Part shown: piece after piece, positions 6,988-13,625 of the stretch
Layout of the letters: each line of letters starts with the position of its first letter
How positions within the stretch are numbered: the stretch's first letter is position 1
Assembly: GCA_039920165.1 (NCBI GenBank)
Contig: JBDSEG010000397.1
Location: 1-16,048 of the forward strand
Origin: JBDSEG01 sp039920165
GTDB lineage: Bacteria; Pseudomonadota; Gammaproteobacteria; Burkholderiales; Burkholderiaceae_C
Reading direction: 5' to 3'
Length of the DNA stretch: 16,048 bases
Notes under the pieces: model-generated
Databases searched by the model: none
What the model saw: the letters and a program-made list of their open reading frames with translations, nothing else
Told to the model about the DNA's origin: nothing
Program-made: the position numbers and the translations under genes

Positions 6988-7398
6988 TCAGTTGCGGTCG
7001 CTGCGTGCGGCGCGGGTGCTGCGCTGACTGTTCATGGTCGAGTCGGACATGGTTGAGCCCGACGACGAATTCGAATTGCTCATGCTGGACCCGGAGTTGC
7101 TCGTGCCCGACGACGTCGAAGGCGTCGTCATCGTATTGGCATCGGTCGAGCGGCCGGTGCTCGGCGGCGTCGCCATCGTTCCCGAGGTCGCGCCGGTGTT
7201 CGAACCCGTCGAGCCGGTGGGCGCTGCCGAGCCTGGCTTGATCGTGCCGGTCGACGACGGCGTCGTCGCGGTCGGGCTCGTCGACGACGGACTCGTGCTG
7301 GCGCCGCTTGGCGAGGTTTGGGCTTGCGCGATGCCGACGGCGCCGATCAGGGCGGCGATGGAAGCGACGGTGGTGAGGGTTTTCGAAAGTTTGATCAT
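6988..7398 (-). CDS. Exported Ser/Thr-rich low-complexity protein
   Basis: A 136-residue protein with a clear Sec signal peptide: a Lys-containing n-region, a hydrophobic core at 10-23, and cleavage after AQA at 26. The mature 110 residues are almost entirely Ser, Thr, Gly, Pro, Asn, Ala and Met in irregular repeats, ending in a basic tail with four arginines in the last eleven residues. No catalytic domain is visible and I do not recognise a family. Such composition suggests an unstructured envelope or secreted polypeptide, possibly glycosylated. The start ATG 7398 is supported by AGGAG 8 bases upstream; longer in-frame starts add sequence before an intact signal peptide. The coding DNA holds short direct repeats (TCGACGACGG at 7251 and 7281) from repetitive Ser/Pro codons. 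A sigma-54-like promoter precedes it. Confidence 0.8.
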   Translation of the reverse strand: MIKLSKTLTTVASIAALIGAVGIAQAQTSPSGASTSPSSTSPTATTPSSTGTIKPGSAAPTGSTGSNTGATSGTMATPPSTGRSTDANTMTTPSTSSGTSNSGSSMSNSNSSSGSTMSDSTMNSQRSTRAARSDRN

Positions 7399-7488
7399 TG
7401 GCTGAGCTCCTGTAGCGAACGGTTGAAGGAAATGCGATGGACGCACCGTTCATGTGACTGCAACGGGAACGACCTGGCGTCGAAGTTG

Positions 7489-7504
7489 GGCAAGCGAGGT
7501 GCCG
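7489..7504 (-). promoter_or_regulatory. Sigma-54 (-24/-12) promoter of the Ser/Thr-rich exported protein gene
   Basis: Minus strand CGGCAC-CTCGC-TTGCC. GG at 7503-7502 and GC at 7491-7490 have strict spacing, the -24 half matches GGCAC exactly and the -12 core TTGC is intact. Mismatches are C for T at the first base and C for A/T at the last. The predicted start is near 7478, giving a leader of about 80 bases before ATG 7398. Confidence 0.55.
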
Positions 7505-7515
7505 AAATGCGATGG

Positions 7516-7544
7516 TTGACTTCTAAACTATCGCGGATTAGCCT
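7516..7544 (+). promoter_or_regulatory. Possible sigma-70 promoter for the RidA/CoA-ligase pair
   Basis: TTGACT (7516-7521) and TAGCCT (7539-7544) are separated by 17 bases. The -35 is good and the -10 is poor, matching TATAAT at only three positions. It lies 75 bases upstream of the RidA start, facing it, and back to back with the sigma-54-like site at 7489-7504. Confidence 0.25.
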
Positions 7545-7554
7545 TCGGCCTACA

Positions 7555-7583
7555 GGCCCGCGGCGCCTCCGCTACCGCGGGCC
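7555..7583. repeat. 9-bp perfect inverted repeat GGCCCGCGG-N11-CCGCGGGCC
   Basis: A long perfect GC inverted repeat in the divergent gap between the Ser/Thr-rich gene and the RidA gene. In the RidA transcript it would form a strong 5'-leader hairpin 36 bases before the start codon. For the leftward sigma-54-like promoter it is centred about 91 bases upstream of the predicted start, so it might be an activator site. It has no T-run, so terminator function is unlikely. Confidence 0.5.
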
Positions 7584-7618
7584 GCTTCCCCTTGCGACCG
7601 CACACTCGGCTCATTGCG

Positions 7619-8011
7619 ATGCAAATCCTTCAACCCTCCGGATGGGCGCGACCTCGCGGTTATGCGAATGGCGTGGCGGTGCAAGGGCGGCAGGTCTTCA
7701 TCGCCGGAATGATCGGCTGGGATGCGCAAGGCCATTTCCATTCCGACGATTTCGCAGCTCAGGTGAGGCAGGCGCTGGAGAATGTTCTGGCCGTCCTGCG
7801 CGAGGCCGGCGGGCGTCCGGAGCATCTGGTGCGACTGACCTGGTACGTGACCGACAAGCGCGAATATCTGGCGGCGGGGCGCGAGGTCGGGGCGATCTAT
7901 CGCGAACTCATCGGCGTGTACCACGCGGCGATGAGCGCGGTCGAAGTCGCGGCGCTGATGGAGGACCGCGCCAAGGTCGAGATCGAGGCCACGGCGGTGA
8001 TCCCCGTCTAG
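7619..8011 (+). CDS. RidA/YjgF-family protein lacking the canonical substrate arginine
   Basis: A 130-residue single-domain protein of normal family length, expected to be a cytosolic trimer. Family marks are VFIAGMIGWDAQG (26-38), the helix with QVRQALENVLAVLREAGG (48-65), VRLTWYVTD (71-79), and the C-terminal strand VEIEATAVI (120-128). RidA enzymes hydrolyse reactive enamines and imines. In active RidA the sequence before the last helix is P-A-R-S/T, whose Arg pairs with the substrate carboxylate. Here it reads A-A-M-S (103-106), with Met at 105, so classical 2-iminoacid deaminase activity is unlikely. Its stop is 9 bp before a CoA ligase gene, pointing to a shared pathway. The ATG at 7619 places the family N-terminus correctly; an upstream in-frame start at 7592 adds unrelated residues. 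Confidence 0.88.
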   Translation: MQILQPSGWARPRGYANGVAVQGRQVFIAGMIGWDAQGHFHSDDFAAQVRQALENVLAVLREAGGRPEHLVRLTWYVTDKREYLAAGREVGAIYRELIGVYHAAMSAVEVAALMEDRAKVEIEATAVIPV

Positions 8012-8020
8012 CGCCCCGCC

Positions 8021-9652
8021 ATGTTCCGCAGCGCCCACATCGATACCTTTGCGCGCGATCGACTGCCGCCGCCCGAGCGATGGCCGCAATTCATCTTCGA
8101 GTTGCCCGAGTTGCAGTTCGCCGAGCAGCTCAATTGCGCGGTCGAACTGCTCGACCGCCCCATTGAGGCCGGCCGTGGCGGCCGGGTCTGCCTGCGCGCG
8201 CCGGGACAGCCGGTGTGGACCTATGCCGACCTGCAGCAGCGGGTCAACCGGATTGCCGGCGTGCTCGTGAACCGCATGGGTCTGGTTCCCGGCAGCCGGG
8301 TGCTGCTGCGCTCGCCGAACAAGCCGCTGCTCGTCGCCTGCTGGTTCGCGGTGGTCAAGGCCGGCGGGATCGCCGTCGGCAGCATGCCGCTGCTGCGCAG
8401 CAAGGAACTGGTCCAGATCATCGACAAGGCGCAGATCGGCCTGGCGCTGTGCGATACCGCCTTGACGGACGAACTCGAGTCAGCCGCGGCTGCGGCGCGC
8501 GCACCACTGCGCTGGCTCGATTTCGATTCCTTGCAGGCGGCCATGGCCACCGAGTCCGATCGCTTCGATGCGGTGGCGACGGCGGCCGACGATGTCGCCC
8601 TGTTCGGCTTCACCTCGGGCACCACGGGCCAGCCCAAGGCGACCATGCACCTGCACCGCGACGTGATGGCGGCCTGCGTCTGCTTCCCGCCGCACGTATT
8701 GCGGGCGACAGCCGACGATATATTCATCGGCAGCCCGCCGCTCGGCTTCACCTTCGGGCTGGGCGGGCTGACCTTGTTTCCGATGCACATCGGCGCATCG
8801 ACAGTGCTGATCGAGAAGCCATCGCCCGCCGTCCTGGTCGATGCCATCGAAGCGTTCGCTGCGACCGTCCTCTTCACCGCGCCGACTTCGTACCGCGCCA
8901 TGGCCGCGGCCGCGCGGGAGCGGCGCATTTCGAAGCCGCTCGGCGGGTCGCTGCGCAAATGCGTTTCGGCCGGCGAAGCGCTGCCGGCTGCGACCCGCAG
9001 TCTGTGGCGCGAGGCGACCGGGATCGAACTCATCGACGGCATCGGAGCCACCGAGATGCTGCACATCTTCATCGCTGCCGACGAAGCCGGTTCACGCGCA
9101 GGCGCCACCGGCAAGGTGGTGCCGGGCTACCGGGCCTGCATCATGGACGAGACCGGCCAGCCGGTGCCGCCCGGGGTTGTCGGACGACTCGCCGTGCAGG
9201 GCCCGACCGGCTGCCGCTACCTCGACGATCCACGTCAGGCCGAGTATGTTAAGGACGGCTGGAATTACACCGGCGATGCGTATCGGATGGATGCCGACGG
9301 CTACTTCCATTACGAGGCGCGAACCGACGACATGATCGTCTCTGCCGGCTATAACATCGCCCCACCCGAAGTCGAAGAGGCTGTGCTGGCGCACCCCACG
9401 GTGGCCGACTGCGCCGTCGTCGGCGTCGACGATGTTCAACGCGGCCAGATCGTCAAGGCCTTCGTAGTGCTGCGCGAAGGCAGCACCGGCGACGAGGGGC
9501 TCACTGCTGCGATCCAGGATTTCGTCAAGGCGCGAATCGTGCCCTACAAATATCCGCGCGCGATCGAATTCGTCACCGACCTGCCGCGCACCGCCACCGG
9601 CAAGCTGCAACGCTTCGTACTACGCGATAGATCGCCCCCGAAGTCCGCTTGA
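8021..9652 (+). CDS. 2-aminobenzoate/benzoate-type CoA ligase (AMP-forming)
   Basis: A 543-residue ANL-superfamily enzyme expected to activate an aromatic carboxylate to its CoA thioester using ATP. The P-loop TSGTTGQPK is at 198-206, the A5 motif GATE at 342-345, A7 YTGDAYRMDADGYFHY with Asp419, Arg434 at the hinge region (YEARTDDMI), A8 SAGYNIAPPEVEEAV (441-455), and the C-terminal catalytic Lys528 in PRTATGKLQR. The N-terminal segment (IDTFARDRLPPPERWPQF) and overall pattern resemble 2-aminobenzoate-CoA ligases of betaproteobacteria more than acetyl- or fatty-acyl-CoA synthetases. Exact aromatic specificity cannot be read from sequence alone. It lies 9 bp downstream of the RidA gene with no obvious Shine-Dalgarno of its own, so it is probably translated from the same message. 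The monooxygenase and ring-processing genes of a full 2-aminobenzoyl-CoA pathway are not in this window. Confidence 0.85.
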   Translation: MFRSAHIDTFARDRLPPPERWPQFIFELPELQFAEQLNCAVELLDRPIEAGRGGRVCLRAPGQPVWTYADLQQRVNRIAGVLVNRMGLVPGSRVLLRSPNKPLLVACWFAVVKAGGIAVGSMPLLRSKELVQIIDKAQIGLALCDTALTDELESAAAAARAPLRWLDFDSLQAAMATESDRFDAVATAADDVALFGFTSGTTGQPKATMHLHRDVMAACVCFPPHVLRATADDIFIGSPPLGFTFGLGGLTLFPMHIGASTVLIEKPSPAVLVDAIEAFAATVLFTAPTSYRAMAAAARERRISKPLGGSLRKCVSAGEALPAATRSLWREATGIELIDGIGATEMLHIFIAADEAGSRAGATGKVVPGYRACIMDETGQPVPPGVVGRLAVQGPTGCRYLDDPRQAEYVKDGWNYTGDAYRMDADGYFHYEARTDDMIVSAGYNIAPPEVEEAVLAHPTVADCAVVGVDDVQRGQIVKAFVVLREGSTGDEGLTAAIQDFVKARIVPYKYPRAIEFVTDLPRTATGKLQRFVLRDRSPPKSA

Positions 9653-9658
9653 GCGGGC

Positions 9659-9889
9659 TCAGTTTCTTGCTGCGTCGAGCGCTTCGCACGACGGCGAGCA
9701 GACCGCCTGCGAGCGGCCGAGCACCTTGCGCGTCTTCATCTGCGAACGGTCGCGATGCTTGCCGCACAGAAAGCACGACATCGTCGCGCCGCCGAAGGTC
9801 GGCGCCGCCTTGAACGGCGATCCGGGCGTCTTCGACTTGTAGCGCAGGCCGCCATCGATGATGGCGGTTTTGATCTCAGCTTTGCTCAT
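9659..9889 (-). CDS. Small four-cysteine protein, probably zinc-binding
   Basis: A 76-residue basic protein I do not recognise. It has two cysteine pairs, CFLC (39-42) and CSPSC (64-68), arranged C-x2-C-x21-C-x3-C, with His45 nearby. This looks like a treble-clef or zinc-ribbon knuckle. The linker between the pairs is rich in Lys and Arg, which could bind nucleic acid. The ATG at 9889 overlaps the stop of the upstream gene in an ATGA, so the two are translationally coupled. Its stop lies only 6 bp from the convergent CoA-ligase stop. Zinc binding is inferred from the motif. Confidence 0.7.
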   Translation of the reverse strand: MSKAEIKTAIIDGGLRYKSKTPGSPFKAAPTFGGATMSCFLCGKHRDRSQMKTRKVLGRSQAVCSPSCEALDAARN

Positions 9890-10221
9890 CCTGATCGTCG
9901 GGCTTGCGCAATGACACTTTGCGCAGCGAGCTCGGAGCGGGTGGCGGCTTCGAGGTCGCTGCGGCACAGCCCGGCCTGTGCGTAATGCAAGTTCTCGTAC
10001 AACTCGGAGGTGGCCGGGAAGCGCTCGAGCAGCAGCGCGAGATCGCCCTGGGCCTGGACCTCGATCAGCTCGGCCCGCAGGTGGCCGACGATCGAGCGGT
10101 ATTGCTCGGGGCCGACCGGGACCACGCTGTGTTCGAGTCGCTCGAGCAGGCTCGCGAGCATGAAGGCGACGCTCAGGTCAGCGCGCGAAGCCGTTGCCGA
10201 AAAGTTATTTGCAGCTTTCAT
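9886..10221 (-). CDS. Unrecognised small helical protein, coupled to the four-cysteine protein
   Basis: A 111-residue soluble protein with no signal peptide or membrane helix. It is rich in Ala, Leu and Glu with long helical stretches (14-34, 43-68, 72-105), and the N-terminal part includes LASLLERLEHSV. I do not recognise a family. The evidence that it is a real gene is its ATGA overlap with the downstream four-cysteine gene and its position in a leftward run after the dioxygenase (134-bp gap, 10222-10355). An internal ATG at residue 21 is a possible alternative start. GGAAG lies close upstream of the ATG at 10221, with short spacing. Confidence 0.6.
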   Translation of the reverse strand: MKAANNFSATASRADLSVAFMLASLLERLEHSVVPVGPEQYRSIVGHLRAELIEVQAQGDLALLLERFPATSELYENLHYAQAGLCRSDLEAATRSELAAQSVIAQARRSG

Positions 10222-10355
10222 GACTTCCGATCTGGGGGCGCCACAGCGATTTTCAAGAGAATGCGCGGCCCTTCACGAGATGCTGCGCTCGCCGATCGGT
10301 GCTCTCAAGCGCAGCGGGATGGTTCTCACGTCGGACGGCGCCGCGACCTGGCCCA

Positions 10356-10988
10356 TCAGACCACCACGACGATATCGAATCGGGCCTTCGTCCCGCCCGC
10401 AACGTCGGCTGCGAAGGGCACGGTGACGGCTGCCTGGTCGGCCGGCGAAAGGCGGCGCCACAGGCCGTCGCGCGGGTTGCCGGGATCGCCTTCGACATAC
10501 AACTGGGTCGTCAGCAACTCGCGCGTGCCGAGCCGGACCTTGAAATGCACGTGCGGCGTGCGCCCGCTGTAGGCGACCGGGCGGATGGTGCGGAAGCGGT
10601 AGCCACCGTTCGCGTCGGCAAGCACCCGGCCAAAGCCCTGGAACGCTGGGTCGGCGTGCCCGCCGTCGCCAGGATGGCGGTAGTGGCCCCCATGGTCGCA
10701 CTGCCAGATTTCGACCACGGCGTCGCGCAGCGCCCGCCCAGAGATATCGCGAACCGACCCATCGAGCCGGGTCGGAACGCCGTTCGCATAGACGACCGGC
10801 CCCTGCACGAGCAGGTCGAAGTCGCTATCGGCCGGCAGTTCGACCGGATAGAACGGCCCCTCGGTCTGCGCCGGCGTCGGGCGCAGGCGCTGCTGCGCGC
10901 GCAGGTCGCGGATGAAAGCCGGCGCCGCGAGCGCGGCGACCCAGCGCAGCGCGGTGCGCCGCCTCAGCGTGGTCGATGGCTTGTACAT
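10356..10988 (-). CDS. Intradiol ring-cleavage dioxygenase with a Tat-type signal
   Basis: A 210-residue protein with the fold signature of catechol/protocatechuate intradiol dioxygenases, which open a diol ring between the two hydroxyls using Fe(III). The expected ligands are present: Tyr103 in EIWQCDHGGHYRHP, Tyr140 in FRTIRPVAY, and His146/His148 in TPHVHFKV. TEGPFYP (42-48) is the usual family entry motif. The N-terminus has three consecutive arginines followed by a hydrophobic stretch (RRRTALRW, then Ala-rich to about 26), resembling a twin-arginine signal, so the enzyme may act outside the cytoplasm. AAGGAG, 6 bases before ATG 10988, fixes the start over an in-frame ATG at 11009. It follows the AEC transporter gene by 34 bp. 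It stands alone, with no muconate-pathway genes nearby, and its substrate is unknown. Confidence 0.87.
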   Translation of the reverse strand: MYKPSTTLRRRTALRWVAALAAPAFIRDLRAQQRLRPTPAQTEGPFYPVELPADSDFDLLVQGPVVYANGVPTRLDGSVRDISGRALRDAVVEIWQCDHGGHYRHPGDGGHADPAFQGFGRVLADANGGYRFRTIRPVAYSGRTPHVHFKVRLGTRELLTTQLYVEGDPGNPRDGLWRRLSPADQAAVTVPFAADVAGGTKARFDIVVVV

Positions 10989-11022
10989 ATTCACTCCTTC
11001 GATCGACATCAGCGCCCAAGGT

Positions 11023-11922
11023 TCAAAGTCGCTGCGCGAGCGCCAGCCACAGCGGCAGTGTGAACATCGCCAGCACGGTCGACAAGGTCACGATCCCGGC
11101 CACATAGCTCGCGTTGCCGCCCAGCCGCGCCGCCAGCACGTAGGCCGCGGCGGACGTGGGCAGCGCGCCGAACGCGACCGCGATGAGGCGCTGCTCGACC
11201 GGCAGGGCGAAAGCGAGCGCAAGGGCGATCGCGGCGAGCGGCAGCACCGCATGGCGCAGGGCGAGCAGGGCCGATGCGAGCCCTGGCGCGGCGCGAAGTC
11301 CGCCAAGTGCGAGCCCCGCGCCCACCGCCATCAGGCCGAGCGGCAGCGCCGCGCCACCGATGCGCTGCAGGCTGGTCGCGAGCGGGGCAGGCAGCTGCAG
11401 CCCGGCCAAATTGGCGAGCAGGCCGGCGACGGTGGCGAGGATGAGCGGATTGCGCAGCAGTTCGCGCGCATACGAATGCCCGCCGTGCCGCGCCAGCGGC
11501 CACACCGCCGCCACGTTGCATAGCGGTACGCACAGTGCGATCAGCAGCGCCATCCAGGCCAGGCCCGCGGCGCCGGACAGGCGCTCCGCGAGGGCGAGGG
11601 CGATATACGAATTGAACCGAAAGGCGGTCTGCGCGGCGGCCGCGTGCAGCCTGGCGTCGACCCGCGGCCAGCGGGCGAGGGCATACGCGAGGCCGATGCC
11701 GGCTGTCACCGTCCCGAGTCCCGTCGCAGCGAGTGCCAGCGTTTCGTTCGGATGCAGCGGGCTCTTCAGGATCGAATTGAAGAGCAGGATCGGAAACAGC
11801 AGGTAGTAAACGAGCCGCTCGACACCATTCCACAGTTCGCGGTTCAGGGTGGTGTGGCGGCACAGCAGCCAACCGAACGCGATCAAGAGAAAATCGGGCA
11901 GCAGCATCAAGGCGGTGGCCAT
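11023..11922 (-). CDS. AEC-family (auxin efflux carrier-like) membrane transporter
   Basis: A 299-residue, very hydrophobic protein with about ten membrane spans, matching the length and layout of bacterial AEC permeases. Typical features are an N-terminal span followed by NGVERLVYYLLFPILLFNSI, the repeat-boundary RNPLILATVAGLLANLAGLQLP, GLMAVGAGLALGGL, and the C-terminal GALPTSAAAYVLAARLGGNASYVAGIVTLSTVLAMFTLPLWL. Characterised bacterial members export or take up organic acids such as malate or malonate; the substrate here is unknown. The start ATG 11922 precedes the first span; a GTG at 11970 adds a basic, non-membrane segment and is less likely. It is followed by the dioxygenase gene after 34 bp, so the two are probably co-transcribed, and it is divergent from the chalcone-isomerase-like gene. 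Confidence 0.88.
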   Translation of the reverse strand: MATALMLLPDFLLIAFGWLLCRHTTLNRELWNGVERLVYYLLFPILLFNSILKSPLHPNETLALAATGLGTVTAGIGLAYALARWPRVDARLHAAAAQTAFRFNSYIALALAERLSGAAGLAWMALLIALCVPLCNVAAVWPLARHGGHSYARELLRNPLILATVAGLLANLAGLQLPAPLATSLQRIGGAALPLGLMAVGAGLALGGLRAAPGLASALLALRHAVLPLAAIALALAFALPVEQRLIAVAFGALPTSAAAYVLAARLGGNASYVAGIVTLSTVLAMFTLPLWLALAQRL

Positions 11923-12035
11923 CCGGTCGAGTGTGCCAGCCAAGCCGCGCTTGACTCCGCGCCATCGCACGGTGCGGTCGGCGCGTCGTGGCGCTGCGGC
12001 GTTGCGGAGGGCATGCCGATTTCTGCAATCGACGA

Positions 12036-12608
12036 ATGAAACGAATCATCTCTGCCATGGGCCTGTGCGCCGCGTTCGCCGCGCATGCCGCGCCCCTCTC
12101 TGGCCAGCGCTGCGATGACCGCATTCGCCTGGCCGATACCGAATTGCATCTCAACGGCATCGACCTGCGCGCGGGGCTCTGGCTCGAAGGCTATGCGGCC
12201 GGGCTCTATCTGCCGGTGAAGACCACCCGGGTCGCCGAGGCGATCGCCGAGCCCGCACCCAAGCGTCTGCGCATGAGGATGATGCTCGACGTGCCGGCGA
12301 AGGAATTCAACAAGGCGGTGGGCAAGGGCGTGGGGCGCAATTCAAACCCCACCGAGCAGGAAGCGGTTCACGAGCGCATCGATCGCTTCATGGCGCCTAT
12401 TACTGCGGCGAGCACGGTCAAGAAGGGCGATGTGATCGACCTCGACATCCTGCCCGAGCGCGGTTTGCTACTCTCGATAAATGGCAGACCGCAGGGCGAT
12501 CCGATCCCGGGCGCCGACGTGTACGCTGCGGTGCTGAAAATCTTCCTCGGCGACCGCCCGGTCGACCGTGTACTGAAGTCTGGCCTGTTAGGCGGACCGA
12601 CCCGCTGA
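12036..12608 (+). CDS. Exported chalcone-isomerase-like domain protein
   Basis: A 190-residue protein with a short signal peptide (cleavage after AHA at 19). The family hallmark is LHLNGIDLRAGLWLEGYAAG (38-57) followed by LYLP, matching the bacterial chalcone-isomerase-like family found in the periplasm of many proteobacteria. The C-terminal part DIDLDILPERGLLLSINGR and the end LLGGPTR also fit. Bacterial members usually lack the plant catalytic residues and bind rather than isomerise small molecules; their role is unsettled. The ATG at 12036 is chosen because the signal peptide follows directly; no strong Shine-Dalgarno is visible. The downstream Bug-family gene begins 42 bp later. Confidence 0.82.
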   Translation: MKRIISAMGLCAAFAAHAAPLSGQRCDDRIRLADTELHLNGIDLRAGLWLEGYAAGLYLPVKTTRVAEAIAEPAPKRLRMRMMLDVPAKEFNKAVGKGVGRNSNPTEQEAVHERIDRFMAPITAASTVKKGDVIDLDILPERGLLLSINGRPQGDPIPGADVYAAVLKIFLGDRPVDRVLKSGLLGGPTR

Positions 12609-12650
12609 CCCATCGATCCATTACCCGGCACATTACGGAGTTGTCCCTTG

Positions 12651-13625
12651 ATGCATCGCAGAATCCTTCTTGTCGGCGCCGCCGGTGCCCTGGCCGACAC
12701 CTTCCCGCTCGCTGCGCTCGCGCAGGCCTACCCGAGCAAGCCCATCCGCCTGATCGTCCCCTTCGCGCCCGGGGGCACGACGGACATCGTGGCGCGCGTG
12801 CTGTCCGAAAAGATCAGCGGCGCGCTCGGCCAGACCTTCATCGTCGACAACAAGGGCGGCGGCGGCGGCTCGATCGGTGCGCTCGAGATCGCGCGCGCGC
12901 CGATCGATGGCTATACGCTCGGGATGGCGACGGTTTCCACCACGGCCGCCAATCCGGCGATCAACCCGCGCATCCCGTACAACCCGATCACCGATTTCAC
13001 ATACATCGTCAACGTCGCGGCGACGCCCAACGTGATCGCGGTCCACCCCGGCTTTCCGGCGCGCGACTACAAGGGCTTCGTCGCCGAACTCAAGAAGAAC
13101 CCGGGCAAATACAGCTATGCGAGTTCGGGCACCGGCGGCATCGGCCACTTGCAGACCGAGCTTTTCAAGAGCCTGTCGGGAACCTTCATCACGCACATCC
13201 CATACCGCGGCGCCGGCCCGGCGCTGAACGATACGGTCTCGGGTCAGGTGCCGATCGTGTTCGACAACCTGCCCTCGGCGCTGCCCTTCATCAAGGACGG
13301 CCGGCTGATCGCGATCGTGGTCGCGGCGCCGCAACGCGTGACGCAGCTGCCCAGCGTGCCGACCTTCAAGGAGGTCGGCCTCGAAGCGGTGAACCGGATG
13401 GCGTACTACGGAATCCAGGGTCCCAAGGGGCTGCCGAAAGAGGTGGTCGACCGCATCAATGCCGCAGTGCGCAAGACCTTAGAAGATCCGCTCGTTCGAA
13501 AGCGCATCGAGGACACGGGTTCGTTCGTCATCGGCAATACGCCCGAGCAGTTCGCCGCGCAGGTAGTGGCTGAATTCGAGGTGTACAAGAAGGTCGTCAC
13601 AAGCCAGAAGCTCAAGCTCGAGTGA
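12651..13625 (+). CDS. Bug-family (TTT) periplasmic solute-binding protein
   Basis: A 324-residue periplasmic binding protein with a signal peptide (basic HRR, hydrophobic to about 24, ALA-QA cleavage) and the standard Bug opening YPSKPIRLIVPFAPGGTTD (27-45). The ligand-cradling segment IVDNKGGGGGSIGALEIARAPIDGYTL follows, and then PIVFDNLPSALPFIKDGRLIAIVV. Bug proteins bind carboxylates or aromatic and amide compounds for tripartite tricarboxylate transporters, or act as orphan sensors. No membrane TctA/TctB genes are in the window, so this is an orphan as far as can be seen. ACGGAG at 12635-12640 sets ATG 12651 as the start; a TTG immediately before it is the only alternative. Its stop overlaps the xerD start. 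Confidence 0.93.
   Translation: MHRRILLVGAAGALADTFPLAALAQAYPSKPIRLIVPFAPGGTTDIVARVLSEKISGALGQTFIVDNKGGGGGSIGALEIARAPIDGYTLGMATVSTTAANPAINPRIPYNPITDFTYIVNVAATPNVIAVHPGFPARDYKGFVAELKKNPGKYSYASSGTGGIGHLQTELFKSLSGTFITHIPYRGAGPALNDTVSGQVPIVFDNLPSALPFIKDGRLIAIVVAAPQRVTQLPSVPTFKEVGLEAVNRMAYYGIQGPKGLPKEVVDRINAAVRKTLEDPLVRKRIEDTGSFVIGNTPEQFAAQVVAEFEVYKKVVTSQKLKLE

Noticed and set aside
7034..7405. Plus-strand Val/Asp-rich open frame opposite the Ser/Thr-rich gene
   Set aside because: The minus-strand frame has a good Shine-Dalgarno, a signal peptide and a terminator; the plus frame is the mirror of repetitive Ser/Thr codons.
9645..9656. CCGC...GCGG hairpin at the CoA-ligase stop as a terminator
   Set aside because: The stem is only four bases with no T-run, and it overlaps the stop codon.
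11009..12160. Minus-strand open frame (383 codons) over the AEC transporter
   Set aside because: An out-of-frame shadow with Arg-rich sequence; the transporter frame has about ten membrane spans and family motifs.
12633..13334. Minus-strand open frame (233 codons) opposite the Bug-family gene
   Set aside because: Arg/Asp-rich antisense translation without domain features; the Bug protein on the plus strand is unambiguous.
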